From Prolixibacteraceae bacterium (GTDB taxonomy: Bacteria; Bacteroidota; Bacteroidia; Bacteroidales; Prolixibacteraceae), in assembly GCA_019163175.1 (NCBI GenBank), contig JAFLKN010000053.1, positions 1-64,000 on the forward strand: DNA of 64,000 nucleotides, written 5' to 3'. Position numbers and translations under genes: made by a program. The notes below the pieces were generated by a model that searched no databases, was not told the DNA's origin, and saw nothing but the letters and a program-made list of their open reading frames with translations. Positions 8,330 to 17,361 of this stretch are shown in pieces; position 1 is the stretch's first letter; every line of letters starts with the position of its first letter.

Positions 8330-9580
8330 ATGACAGTAAAAGAACAACTTACACTGGTTTTAAAAGCCAGCCGAAAACTGAACCTCGTTTCAGTTGAGAA
8401 AATAAATCAGGTTTTACTGGATGTGGCCGAAGCTGCAATAGAAAATACTGCGTTTATCCTTCAGGAAAATGCAAAAGATCTGAGTCGAATGGATCCAAGT
8501 GATCCAAAATATGACCGGTTGATGCTGACAGTTGATCGGATAAAAGGAATTGCTTCAGACATCAGCAATGTGGCTTCACTTCCCTCTCCTCTTGGCCGGA
8601 TTTTGAGCGAAACCAGCCGACCAAACGGACTACAAATCACAAAAATAAGTGTACCATTCGGAGTCATCGGAATCATTTATGAAGCTCGTCCAAATGTAAC
8701 TTTCGACGTATTTTCCTTGTGCCTGAAATCAGGAAACGCCTGTGTTTTAAAGGGAGGAAGTGATGCAAACGATTCGAATGTGGCCATTGTAAAAGTTATT
8801 CAAGAAGTCCTCCGAAAACATGATTTAGATGAAAATATCCTATCACTTTTGCCGGTCGATCGCGAAGCTACAACCGAACTTTTGAATGCCCATGGTTTAG
8901 TCGATCTGATAATTCCACGCGGTTCACAAAGCCTGATCAATTTTGTGCGTGAAAACTCATCGATTCCGGTAATTGAAACCGGTGCCGGAATTTGCCACAC
9001 TTATTTCGATGAGTTTGGCGATATTTCAAAAGGCAAAGACATTGTGTACAACGCAAAAACACGTCGTCCGAGTGTGTGTAATGCGCTCGATTGTCTGATT
9101 GTTCATGAAAACCGACTGAATGACTTGCCTTTACTTACCGAACTTCTTCCACAAAGCCAGGTGGTTATTTATGCCGACGAAAAAGCTTATCAGATGCTTG
9201 ATGGTAAATATCCATCAGAACTCCTCGAACATGCCACCGAAGAATCTTTCGGAACTGAATTTCTATCCTACAAAATGGCAATCAAAACAGTTGCCGATCT
9301 GGATGAAGCTTTAGATCACATTGCCACATTCAGCTCAAAACATTCAGAGGCTATTATTTCCGAAAATCAGGATGCGCTTGAAATATTCCGGAAATCAGTC
9401 GATGCAGCAGCCGTTTACTGCAATGTTTCAACGGCTTTTACCGATGGTGCGCAGTTTGGGTTAGGCGCTGAAATTGGCATTTCCACACAAAAGCTTCATG
9501 CCCGCGGACCGATGGCTCTTGAAGAGCTAACCAGTTACAAATGGATTGTTGACGGCGATGGGCAAATCAGACCGAAATAA
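8330..9580 (+). CDS. proA: gamma-glutamyl phosphate reductase
   Basis: NADPH-dependent reductase converting gamma-glutamyl phosphate to glutamate semialdehyde, which cyclises to the ProC substrate. The 416-residue protein has an aldehyde-dehydrogenase fold with [16 protein letters not shown], the nucleotide-binding [11 protein letters not shown], and the catalytic cysteine in [17 protein letters not shown]. Together with proC and proB it completes proline synthesis from glutamate inside the arginine gene series. It begins 135 bp after proB. Confidence 0.96.
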   Translation: MTVKEQLTLVLKASRKLNLVSVEKINQVLLDVAEAAIENTAFILQENAKDLSRMDPSDPKYDRLMLTVDRIKGIASDISNVASLPSPLGRILSETSRPNGLQITKISVPFGVIGIIYEARPNVTFDVFSLCLKSGNACVLKGGSDANDSNVAIVKVIQEVLRKHDLDENILSLLPVDREATTELLNAHGLVDLIIPRGSQSLINFVRENSSIPVIETGAGICHTYFDEFGDISKGKDIVYNAKTRRPSVCNALDCLIVHENRLNDLPLLTELLPQSQVVIYADEKAYQMLDGKYPSELLEHATEESFGTEFLSYKMAIKTVADLDEALDHIATFSSKHSEAIISENQDALEIFRKSVDAAAVYCNVSTAFTDGAQFGLGAEIGISTQKLHARGPMALEELTSYKWIVDGDGQIRPK

Positions 9581-9584
9581 AAAA

Positions 9585-9630
9585 AGTGACTAAAGTGTGC
9601 TTGAGTTCGGAGTGACTAAAGTTGGTAAAG
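9585..9630. repeat. gagtgactaaagt-type intergenic repeat
   Basis: Contains AGTGACTAAAGT and, after 15 bp, TTCGGAGTGACTAAAGTT. The latter is almost the same as TTCGGAGTGCCTAAAGTT in the gap before argB (10739-10813), marking a dispersed repeat family at two junctions of the same gene series. Confidence 0.45.
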
Positions 9631-9649
9631 AACAGATTCTTTGTTTCCG

Positions 9650-9675
9650 TTAACTCTGTGTTCTCTGTGGTAAAA
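9650..9675. repeat. tctgtgttctctgtgg-type dispersed repeat
   Basis: The stretch TAACTCTGTGTTCTCTGTGG followed by TAAA resembles a short sequence found between genes in many bacteria. A related version occurs at 38350-38377. The role is unknown. Confidence 0.35.
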
Positions 9676-9782
9676 AACAAAAAATCCTTTTCAGAATTGA
9701 AAATAGCTGTATCTTTATACAATTACCAATTTCTACATAAAACATTGAAAAACAATATTTTCAGAAGATAAATAATACTAAA

Positions 9783-10733
9783 ATGAGACATTTTACATCA
9801 GTCTATGATTTGGAAAATCTGGACGAAGCATTAAAGCTTGCATTCGAAATAAAAAAATCACCATACAAATACCAGGATTTAGGTAAAAATAAAACGCTTT
9901 TACTCGTTTTCTTTAACTCAAGTCTCCGCACCCGTTTAAGCACTCAAAAAGCCGGATTAAATCTGGGAATGAATGTAATTGTTTTCGACATCAACGAAGG
10001 TGGCTGGAAACTGGAAACCGAACTTGGCGTAATTATGGACGGTGATAAACCAGAACATATCCGCGAAGCTGTTCCTGTAATTGGTCGGTATTGTGACATT
10101 ATAGGAGTTCGCTCTTTTGCAAAATTCGAAAATCGTGAGGATGATTACCAGGAGAAAATCATCCAGCAATTTGTCGATTTCTCTGGAGTACCGGTGGTAA
10201 GTATGGAAGCAGCAACCCGGCATCCGTTGCAATCGTTTGCCGATCAGCTTACGATCGAAGAATTCAAGACTAAACCTCGCCCGAAGGTAGTTTTGAGTTG
10301 GGCACCGCACCCACGGGCATTGCCGCAGGCAGTTCCAAACTCGTTTGTGGAGTGGATGCGTCAGACCGACTATGAATTGGTAGTAACTCATCCTGAAGGT
10401 TATGAGTTGGCCCCTGAATTTATGGGAGACCTGAAACCAGAATATGACCAGATGAAAGCTTTTGAAGGTGCAGATTTCATCTATGCTAAAAATTGGGCAT
10501 CGTACAGTGATTACGGAAAAATTCTATCGAAAGACCGCTCATGGACCGTTTCTGAACGGCAGATGGCAGTGACCGATAACGCTAAATTTATGCATTGCTT
10601 GCCGGTTCGCCGCAACATGATTGTGACGGACGAAGTCATAGATGGACCAAATTCGATTGTTATTCAGGAAGCCGAAAACCGCTTGTATTCGGCACAGGCT
10701 GTATTAAAAATGATTTTAGACGAAATAAAATAG
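9783..10733 (+). CDS. argF': N-succinylornithine carbamoyltransferase (AOTC/SOTC family)
   Basis: Transfers the carbamoyl group of carbamoyl phosphate to N-acylornithine, giving N-acylcitrulline. Of 316 residues, with the phosphate-binding loop FNSSLRTR (44-51) and the C-terminal motif MHCLPVRR. The specificity position is proline: GDKPEHIREA puts Pro at residue 90. In the Bacteroides fragilis enzyme Pro90 specifies N-succinylornithine, whereas Xanthomonas N-acetylornithine transcarbamylase has Glu92 there. The pathway here should therefore run on succinylated intermediates. A 202-bp gap with repeats precedes it; argB follows. The succinyl call rests on the family knowledge of that one residue. 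Confidence 0.9.
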   Translation: MRHFTSVYDLENLDEALKLAFEIKKSPYKYQDLGKNKTLLLVFFNSSLRTRLSTQKAGLNLGMNVIVFDINEGGWKLETELGVIMDGDKPEHIREAVPVIGRYCDIIGVRSFAKFENREDDYQEKIIQQFVDFSGVPVVSMEAATRHPLQSFADQLTIEEFKTKPRPKVVLSWAPHPRALPQAVPNSFVEWMRQTDYELVVTHPEGYELAPEFMGDLKPEYDQMKAFEGADFIYAKNWASYSDYGKILSKDRSWTVSERQMAVTDNAKFMHCLPVRRNMIVTDEVIDGPNSIVIQEAENRLYSAQAVLKMILDEIK

Positions 10734-10738
10734 AAAAG

Positions 10739-10813
10739 TTCAGAGTGCCTAGAATTCGGAGTGCCTAAAGTTTTAACTTCGAACTCCAGGCACTTTAGAC
10801 ACTTCGTACTTAA
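10739..10813. repeat. imperfect palindrome between argF' and argB
   Basis: A left arm with AGAGTGCCTAGAATTCGGAG and then TGCCTAAAGTT faces a right arm AACTTCGAACTCCAGGCACT continuing TTAGACACTTCG, folding into a long imperfect hairpin that fills the intergenic space. Same family as 9585-9630. Confidence 0.55.
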
Positions 10814-10822
10814 AAGAAATTT

Positions 10823-11602
10823 ATGGAAAGATTGACCATTGTAAAAGTTGGTGGAAAAGTCGTTGAAGAAAAAGAATCACTCGATTTATTACTGAACCAG
10901 TTTGCGCAAATCAGGGGAAAACGAATTCTAGTTCATGGAGGAGGTCGGCTGGCCACTACTCTGGCCGAAAAGTTGGGGATTGAAACCAAGATGATTGAAG
11001 GTCGCCGCATTACTGACGAAGCCACTCTCGAGGTTGTTACGATGGTTTACGCCGGATTGGTTAATAAAAATATTGTTGCCGGATTACAGGCCAGAGGTTG
11101 CAATTCCATTGGGTTAACCGGTGCCGATCTGAATGTAATCCGTGCAAAAAAACGTCCTGTAAAAGATATTGATTACGGGTTTGTTGGTGATATTCTAGGC
11201 GTAAATACATCCGAATTAAGGTTGCTACTGAACGAAGAGGTTGTACCTGTAATGGCGCCAATCACACATGATTGTCATGGACAACTGCTAAATACAAATG
11301 CTGATACGATTGCGGCAGATCTGGCTATCGAATTGTCGAATTATTTTACGGTCAATCTCTTTTATTGCTTCGAGAAAAAGGGTGTATTGCTTAATGCTGA
11401 AGACGAGAATTCAGTTATCTCAGAATTAAGTTTTGATCGTTTTAAGCTTCTTCAGGAAGAAGGAGTAATCAAAGAGGGAATGATTCCTAAACTCGACAAC
11501 GGATTTAATGCCATGAGAAATGGTGTTAGTCAGGTTCTGATTACTAACCCCAATCTTATTTCAATGGCCCGGGGAACCCGATTGAGCCTGAAGGAAGATT
11601 AA
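10823..11602 (+). CDS. argB: N-acylglutamate kinase
   Basis: Amino-acid-kinase family enzyme phosphorylating N-acylglutamate, step two of arginine synthesis. The 259-residue protein has the N-terminal VKVGGKVVEE, the glycine loop LVHGGGRLATTLAEKLG, the substrate loop GRRITDEATLEVV, and the C-terminal EGMIPKLDNGFNAMRNGVSQV. It is short, without the N-terminal helix of arginine-inhibited hexameric kinases, so feedback control may be weak. It ends the rightward series and is followed at once by a strong terminator. The deacylase (argE) and argH are not in the window. Confidence 0.95.
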   Translation: MERLTIVKVGGKVVEEKESLDLLLNQFAQIRGKRILVHGGGRLATTLAEKLGIETKMIEGRRITDEATLEVVTMVYAGLVNKNIVAGLQARGCNSIGLTGADLNVIRAKKRPVKDIDYGFVGDILGVNTSELRLLLNEEVVPVMAPITHDCHGQLLNTNADTIAADLAIELSNYFTVNLFYCFEKKGVLLNAEDENSVISELSFDRFKLLQEEGVIKEGMIPKLDNGFNAMRNGVSQVLITNPNLISMARGTRLSLKED

Positions 11603-11622
11603 ATAACCATACCGCATATTGA

Positions 11623-11660
11623 AAAATCCGGCTCAACATTGAGTCGGATTTTCTTATTTT
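11623..11660 (+). terminator. terminator after argB
   Basis: AAAATCCGGCTCAA (11623-11636) pairs with TTGAGTCGGATTTT (11639-11652) over 14 bp with one wobble pair, followed by CTTATTTT. It closes the arginine/proline transcript 20 bp after argB. Confidence 0.85.
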
Positions 11661-11794
11661 ATGCAAGAGAATAATCGCAGGTACAGTGCTCATTGTATAG
11701 CATATCTCAAATATCATCTTTTAATAATCGGAAAACAGACCCAAAAACCTAGAACTTTTTTGGTCAAATTACGTTTATAGCTGTACAAATTTGC

Positions 11795-11972
11795 GATTCA
11801 GATTCTTTCCTTCCGAGATAAAATATTCTGTGATTTGTAGTGTTGGTGGATAGTTTTGGTGGTAAAACAGATCATTTTACGCAATTAGGTGGTGGTTGGT
11901 TTAGTTAGGTGGATTGATTGTGTGGATTAGAAGAACCGTTTCAAACAATAGTTTGAAACGGTTTCTTATTTT
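11795..11972 (+). ncRNA. possible small RNA between two terminators
   Basis: No ORF fits this span, yet it ends in a strong intrinsic terminator and begins after a weak promoter-like pair (TTG at 11760-11762 and TACAAATTTG at 11784-11793). The middle contains a hairpin GTAAAA...TTTTAC (11862-11880) and is G/T-rich with four GGTGG copies (11845, 11858, 11888, 11908). No known RNA family was recognised. It could equally be the leader or remnant of something else. Confidence 0.35.
11935..11972 (+). terminator. terminator of the candidate small RNA
   Basis: ACCGTTTCAAAC (11935-11946) and GTTTGAAACGGT (11951-11962) form a perfect 12-bp stem with an AATA loop, followed by TTCTTATTTTTATTTT. No coding gene ends upstream of it after the argB terminator, so it must serve another transcript. 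Confidence 0.8.
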
Positions 11973-12060
11973 TATTTTAGCAGTAACATTTGATCGTAAA
12001 AAATGAAAATCTACAACCCATTTTATCCTATTAAAAGGACATTATTTCAAGAGAAAATTT

Positions 12061-12068
12061 TAGATTTG
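12061..12068 (+). promoter_or_regulatory. candidate -7 element upstream of tRNA-Pro
   Basis: TAGATTTG fits TAnnTTTG exactly and lies about 80 bp before the tRNA. No matching -33 TTTG was seen at 19-21 bp, so support is weak. Confidence 0.3.
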
Positions 12069-12147
12069 CAACGCAATTAGAAATTTGTCTTTCACTCGTT
12101 CCGGAAGATACTTTCCTGCATGGAAAGTTTGATTTCAAATTAAATTT

Positions 12148-12221
12148 CGGGGTGTAGCGCAGCTTGGTAGCGCGCGTCGTTCGGGACGACGAGGTCGTCG
12201 GTTCAAATCCGGCTACCCCGA
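12148..12221 (+). tRNA. tRNA-Pro (anticodon CGG)
   Basis: A 74-nt cloverleaf. The acceptor CGGGGTG (12148-12154) pairs with TACCCCG (12214-12220) and the discriminator is A. The D arm contains AGCTTGGTAGC. The anticodon stem CGTCG/CGACG encloses TTCGGGA, giving CGG, which reads the proline codon CCG. The T arm contains GGTTCAAATCC. CCA is not encoded. Confidence 0.96.
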
Positions 12222-12275
12222 CACAAAAGGCACCAGTATTAAACTCATTTCTGAGTCTCGTTCATTAAATTTACA

Positions 12276-12319
12276 AGAAGGAAAAGATTGCCAAACTGAC
12301 AAACTTTTCCTTCTTTTTT
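12276..12319 (+). terminator. terminator after tRNA-Pro
   Basis: AGAAGGAAAAG (12276-12286) pairs with CTTTTCCTTCT (12304-12314) over 11 bp and is followed by a T run. It lies 55 bp after the tRNA. Confidence 0.8.
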
Positions 12320-12372
12320 ATTTCAGTATCCCGGTAATACGAAATGATAGATATAACAAACTATAGTACTAC

Positions 12373-14613
12373 TCAATACACCGCTATTTCATCAACAAAC
12401 ATAAATCCCTTCATCACATTTGGCGCAACAATAAGGATATATCTTGCTCCGGTATGTTTACAGTCGAATGTAAATGTTTTAAAGATCAGTTCAGGATTGT
12501 CGGGTCGAATATCGTGAGTTTGTTTTTGAAATGAAGTAAAATTTTTTCCGTCGTCCGAAAACTGAATTTCGACAAATGATGGTAAGTGAACTCCTGGTCC
12601 GGGCTGATGCATAAATCGCACAGAAACCGACGAAATAGCCTGTTTATTTTCCATGTCAACAGTCACATCAAAGTCGTTCAAATAACCCAACCACTGTTTA
12701 TCCGAATAGGTTAACGAACCTTTTACTCCATTGGTTAGGGTTTGTTCCTTTTGAGCCGGATAAGAATCGCTCCAAAGTTGATTGTAAACAACCTTTTTGC
12801 CAACCGCCAGGTGATATTCGGCTGTATAATTGGTCACCTCGCCTTTCATTTCTCTATCAGAAAAAACGGCAGCTTTAATTTCAGTTTTTCCTGAAGTGTA
12901 AAACGGCTTTTCAAATAGCGTTGAAGTTGCAACTGGGGCACTTCCGTCAAGGGTAAATCGTATTTCGGGCATATATTGTTCGCTTTGAAAACTGATCTGA
13001 TCCTGTTGCATTATATCGTCAGGCTGTGCTGTGACAGTCAGAAAAGTTGAAGGGCGGTAGTAATTTACATTCTTTCGCTGCAAAAGGCGATAGTGAGCTT
13101 GAAGACGACGGTGAAAATCTTCGAAATTCTTATTCTCCTTTGGTGTCCATGCGACTTCGGCCAAAGCCAATGCCCTCGGATAAGCCATGTATTCAACCTG
13201 GTAGGAAGTTGGCATGAATTCCGTCCAAAGATTGGCCTGAGTTCCCAGAATGTGTCGAGCCTGATCGGAAGTTAATTCCTGAGGGACAGGTTCAAAATCA
13301 TAAACCCGTTTGATGGGTAAAAAGCCTCCAATAGCTTCAGGTTGCGTTCTCGGATCACTTTGGTAGGCATCCAGATAGGTTTCGCCGGGAGTCATTACCA
13401 CATCGTGATTCTGCTGAACAGCTTTTATACCTCCGCTAATGCCCCTCCAGCTCATAACTGTAGCATCTTCAGGTAGTCCACCATCAATAATCTCATCCCA
13501 GCCAAGCAGTTTTCGTCCGTGAGCCTTTAAAAACTTTTCCATGTGCTTAATCAAGTAGCTTTGTAATTCATGCTCATTCTTCAGCCCCTTTTCGTGCTTC
13601 AATTTCTGACATTTATCGCATTGTTCCCAGTGCTTTGTATTGGCTTCATCGCCACCAACATGAATGTATGTTGAAGGAAAAATCGCCATAACTTCAACCA
13701 AAACATTTTCAAGGAACGTATAGGTTTCGGGATTGCCAATGCAGTATTCACCACTCTGATAAGGTTTTCCGGAGCAGGAAAGTTCAGGATAAATTGCCAG
13801 AACTTCTTCGGAATGACCGGGCATTTCAATTTCCGGAATTACGGTAATTCCACGCCGCGCAGCATAAGCAACAATTTCTTTGGCGTCTTCCTGGGTGTAG
13901 AATCCGCCATAGGCATTTGGACTTCCTTCGTTGATATATTTTCGCGTGCTTTTCCACCACTCTTTCCAGGTATTGTGCGTACGGAAGGCCGCTTTGGAAG
14001 TAAGCTCAGGATACTTTTTGATTTCGAGGCGCCATCCCGGCCCGTCAGTCAAATGCCAGTGGAAGGTATTGTATTTGTATAGCGCCATCAAATCCAGATA
14101 TTTTTTAATAAAACTTACCGGAAAGAAATTTCGTGACACGTCCAGATGCATCCCTCTATAGCTGAATCTCGGGGAGTCGGTAATTTCTGCACAGGGAATT
14201 TGAGTTATATCGGCTTGTAACAGTTGCAACTGAATGAGTGTAAACAACGCACGAATCGCCCCCTGTCGGGTAAATGCGTAAATGGATATTTTATCGGGTG
14301 AAATATTCAGTTTATAACCCTCAGCACCTAAATTTTCGCCCTCATCGGCTTTGAAGAAGACAATAGAAGCACCTTTGTTTTGTTTCACAACAGGATTGCC
14401 CAAATTCAATTGTTCCGCCAGAAGCAGCGCAACCTCAGTAAACTCAATAGGAGCATATATTTTTTGCACAGAAGAAAGTCGAAATACACCTTGTTTGTCT
14501 ATACAATTCAACGGTTTTGGAATCAAATCAGATGCTTTAGGATTACTCGCCGGTTGTGCAACCAACATATTTATTGCGAATAGCCATCCGCATAAAATGA
14601 CAAATTTTTTCAT
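12373..14613 (-). CDS. beta-N-acetylhexosaminidase, GH20
   Basis: Exported hexosaminidase removing terminal GlcNAc or GalNAc from glycans. Of 746 residues: signal peptide (1-19), GH20b-type N-terminal domain (about 30-150), and the catalytic barrel (about 152-500) with the Asp-Glu pair of the substrate-assisted mechanism in HVGGDEANTKHW (D322, E323). A chitobiase C-terminal-like segment (about 525-590) and a discoidin-like F5/8 domain (about 610-746) follow. It is the last leftward gene, about 250 bp after the S9 peptidase. An inverted repeat ATTGGT-N7-ACCAAT lies 45 bp upstream. In this neighbourhood it may free GlcNAc from muropeptide-type sugars, but host or algal glycans are also possible. 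Confidence 0.92.
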   Translation of the reverse strand: MKKFVILCGWLFAINMLVAQPASNPKASDLIPKPLNCIDKQGVFRLSSVQKIYAPIEFTEVALLLAEQLNLGNPVVKQNKGASIVFFKADEGENLGAEGYKLNISPDKISIYAFTRQGAIRALFTLIQLQLLQADITQIPCAEITDSPRFSYRGMHLDVSRNFFPVSFIKKYLDLMALYKYNTFHWHLTDGPGWRLEIKKYPELTSKAAFRTHNTWKEWWKSTRKYINEGSPNAYGGFYTQEDAKEIVAYAARRGITVIPEIEMPGHSEEVLAIYPELSCSGKPYQSGEYCIGNPETYTFLENVLVEVMAIFPSTYIHVGGDEANTKHWEQCDKCQKLKHEKGLKNEHELQSYLIKHMEKFLKAHGRKLLGWDEIIDGGLPEDATVMSWRGISGGIKAVQQNHDVVMTPGETYLDAYQSDPRTQPEAIGGFLPIKRVYDFEPVPQELTSDQARHILGTQANLWTEFMPTSYQVEYMAYPRALALAEVAWTPKENKNFEDFHRRLQAHYRLLQRKNVNYYRPSTFLTVTAQPDDIMQQDQISFQSEQYMPEIRFTLDGSAPVATSTLFEKPFYTSGKTEIKAAVFSDREMKGEVTNYTAEYHLAVGKKVVYNQLWSDSYPAQKEQTLTNGVKGSLTYSDKQWLGYLNDFDVTVDMENKQAISSVSVRFMHQPGPGVHLPSFVEIQFSDDGKNFTSFQKQTHDIRPDNPELIFKTFTFDCKHTGARYILIVAPNVMKGFMFVDEIAVY

Positions 14614-14657
14614 TCGAATATCGTTAATTATTTACTTTTTCATTGACTGAAATCCTT

Positions 14658-14676
14658 ATTGGTATTTTTGACCAAT
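14658..14676. promoter_or_regulatory. inverted repeat ATTGGT-N7-ACCAAT upstream of the GH20 gene
   Basis: A perfect 6-bp inverted repeat with a 7-bp spacer, 45 bp before the GH20 start. TGGT...ACCA arms recall operators of GntR-family amino-sugar regulators, but the spacer is longer than in those, so this is only a candidate operator. The remaining part of the 253-bp gap shows no gene. Confidence 0.3.
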
Positions 14677-14866
14677 TGAAATTTCGACCTGCAGAATATC
14701 AGCAAAGAGCCCTGTAACAAAAGACTGTTTTACAAGCTAGTCCACCCAAATTGCAACCAACTTATAAAACAGCCTAAGTATAAATTCCTGATCTCAAAAA
14801 GCTTTTTCAAACAACATAAATTATCTGAAAGAGCCATGCAGGATTATCCTAAATTCAGGTCTGAAT

Positions 14867-17281
14867 TTATTTTTTTAAGTATTTCTCAAAAAACTGATCT
14901 TGCTCCCACAATAAATGCATGATATTTTCTTTTGCCACATAACTGTGAGCTTCTTTTGGCAGCAAAACCATTCGGGCTGGTGCGCCTAAACCTTTCAGCG
15001 CCTGAAAATAGCGTTCGGTTTGCAGAGTAAATGTACCTGGATTGTTATCGGCTTCGCCATGCACCAAAAGTATTGGAGTTTTCATTTTTTCAGCATTCAT
15101 AAACGGCGACATCGTGTTGTACACATCAGTTGCCTCCCAGTAATTTCGCTGTTCGCTTTGAAACCCAAACGGTGTTAACGTGCGGTTGTATGCTCCGCTG
15201 CGGGCAATTCCGCAAGCAAAAAGCTTACTGTGAGTCAATAAATTTGCAGTCATAAATGCTCCGTAAGAATGCCCGCCAACAGCCACTTTTTTACGATCGA
15301 TGTAACCAAGAGCATCAACAGCTTCGATAGCAGCTTCGGCATTGGCAACCAACTGGCTGATAAACGAATCGTTTGGTTCTGTTTTTCCTTCTCCAATAAT
15401 AGGAAAAGCAGCATCGTCTAAAACCACATAACCTTTAGTTACCCAATAAACAAACGACCCGTAATATGGAAATGTAAATTCATTCGGATTCGATGATGTT
15501 TGTCCGGCACTGTTTTTATCCTTGTACTCGGTAGGATAAGCCCAAATCAGCAATGGCAATTTTCCTTTTTTAACTTTGTCGTAACCGGCTGGTAAATACA
15601 ATGTTCCTGAAAGCTCAACTCCATCTTTACGTTTGTATTTGATTACCGATTTCTCAACATTTTTTATGCTCTCAAACGGATTCGGGAACTGGGTTAAAGG
15701 AACAAGGGCTATCTTCTTTTTTAAATTCCTCAAATAATAGTTCGGATACTCCGATTTCGATTGAATATTAACCAACACCTCGCCCTTTTTCACATCCAAA
15801 ATTGACATGATTCGCTCCATCTTATCGGTGTAAGCTGATTTGTAAATTCGGGTAGTCTTCAGTGTTTTGATATTAAGCTGATCAATGAACGGAAATTGTC
15901 CTTCTTTGGTAAATCCATCACCAATCAGGAAGGCATTATCCTTTTCAAATAACAAAACCTCACGACCGAAACTGTTTTTGTGGGTTTCAAAATTTCCCGG
16001 ATCGGAATAAATATCCTGCGAATTACGGTTCGAAATTACCTGCGGCTTCTCAGAGGAATTAGCCGGATTAAACAAGTATGTTCGGGTATTTCTGGTATCG
16101 TACCAATTGTCGTAAAGCACAGCGGTTGTTTCGTTTCCCCAGATTATTCCGGCATAACGATCTGTTGTTTTGGCCAAAAGATTTGGCTCACTTGAAAAGG
16201 GTGAATCCCATTGGTAAACAGCATCACGGTATTCAACTTTTGTTTCCGGATCGCCTCCATCCAGAGCTTCCACAAAATACAAACTTGCAGGTTTATCGCT
16301 TCGCCAGTTCATACTTCGTTTGCCTTTACGTACGGCCATAAAACCTTTAGGCAAAACTTCGCTTAAACCAACTTCATTTACCTGTTTTATCTCTTTCCCT
16401 GCTAAATCGTAAACCACAGTTTTTGAGGGAAACCGGCTAAGAGGAACGATATATGAGAATGGTTTCTGAATCGTAGTAACCATCAGGCAACTACCATCAG
16501 GTGAGAAACTTTCGTTGGAGTACATGGCCTGGCCTTTGAACAGTTCGGCTTGTCCGCTCAGGTTTATTTTATACAATTCAGATGTTACCAAAGTCTCAAA
16601 ATTAGCTTCATCTGTCTTGTTTTTTAGCATGTCAGGATAAGTACGATTCTGGGCTTTGGCACCATCGCTATTCGAAATAATAGGACCTGAAGGCAAACCT
16701 TTTTTTGCATCAATCAAGGGTTTACGATTTTCAGGAATTAGGCGAACCAACAGGTTCTGACTATCAGAATACCAGCTAAACGGCCTACCCAAATTTGCAT
16801 TAAGAGGTTTTGCCGACAAACGAGTTGCAGTAGCTGTTGCCACATCAAGCACCCACAATTCAATTGCATTGGTGGTTGTGTTGGTAAAAGCCAGTCTCTT
16901 ATCGTCGGGCGACCAACTTAAATTTGTAATTCGCGGATTTGCAGGTAAACCCTGAACCTGCAAAGGATTTTGATCGGTTGTTTTACGAACTTTCAGGTTG
17001 TTGAAATAAGTAATTGCGCTTGCAATATTGGTAACCGGATTGATCCGTAGTCCACCCAATTGCAATTCCTCCTGATTCAGATCTTCGAGAGTTTTGTAGG
17101 TATTTTGATAGGTGAAAATCATAACCTCCTTCTTTTCATCCATCATTACACCGGGAGATCGAACATAGTCAACAAGTTCCAGGATTTCACGCGAAGGTTT
17201 CTGGTAATTCAGATTTTCCTGTGCCTCAACAAGCACCTGACTAACGATCAATGCAGCCATACTTAAAATTAGTTTTCTCAT
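14867..17281 (-). CDS. S9 family peptidase (prolyl oligopeptidase type), exported
   Basis: Serine peptidase of 804 residues with a signal peptide (1-20), a predicted beta-propeller region (about 40-560) and an alpha/beta hydrolase domain (about 560-804). The triad is visible as Ser672 in GGHSYGAF, Asp745 in VHGEADNN and His779 in KEAHSY. The GHSYG motif and overall architecture resemble the prolyl-oligopeptidase-like glutamyl endopeptidases. Such enzymes trim short peptides in the periplasm. Nearby epimerase and NlpC/P60 genes suggest it may act on peptides freed from peptidoglycan stems, but this is inference from location. Confidence 0.88.
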   Translation of the reverse strand: MRKLILSMAALIVSQVLVEAQENLNYQKPSREILELVDYVRSPGVMMDEKKEVMIFTYQNTYKTLEDLNQEELQLGGLRINPVTNIASAITYFNNLKVRKTTDQNPLQVQGLPANPRITNLSWSPDDKRLAFTNTTTNAIELWVLDVATATATRLSAKPLNANLGRPFSWYSDSQNLLVRLIPENRKPLIDAKKGLPSGPIISNSDGAKAQNRTYPDMLKNKTDEANFETLVTSELYKINLSGQAELFKGQAMYSNESFSPDGSCLMVTTIQKPFSYIVPLSRFPSKTVVYDLAGKEIKQVNEVGLSEVLPKGFMAVRKGKRSMNWRSDKPASLYFVEALDGGDPETKVEYRDAVYQWDSPFSSEPNLLAKTTDRYAGIIWGNETTAVLYDNWYDTRNTRTYLFNPANSSEKPQVISNRNSQDIYSDPGNFETHKNSFGREVLLFEKDNAFLIGDGFTKEGQFPFIDQLNIKTLKTTRIYKSAYTDKMERIMSILDVKKGEVLVNIQSKSEYPNYYLRNLKKKIALVPLTQFPNPFESIKNVEKSVIKYKRKDGVELSGTLYLPAGYDKVKKGKLPLLIWAYPTEYKDKNSAGQTSSNPNEFTFPYYGSFVYWVTKGYVVLDDAAFPIIGEGKTEPNDSFISQLVANAEAAIEAVDALGYIDRKKVAVGGHSYGAFMTANLLTHSKLFACGIARSGAYNRTLTPFGFQSEQRNYWEATDVYNTMSPFMNAEKMKTPILLVHGEADNNPGTFTLQTERYFQALKGLGAPARMVLLPKEAHSYVAKENIMHLLWEQDQFFEKYLKK

Positions 17282-17361
17282 ATTGGTTTATCTATATTTT
17301 AGTTCCTTAAAAATTTCAAATCAATTCAATATCCACGAGTGTCTAAAAAACTGGGCACTAA

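Noticed and set aside
14851-14868. Palindrome AAATTCAG-GT-CTGAATTT at the S9 stop codon as a terminator
   Set aside because: The T tract lies on the plus-strand side, away from the transcript that ends here, and no plus-strand gene precedes it.
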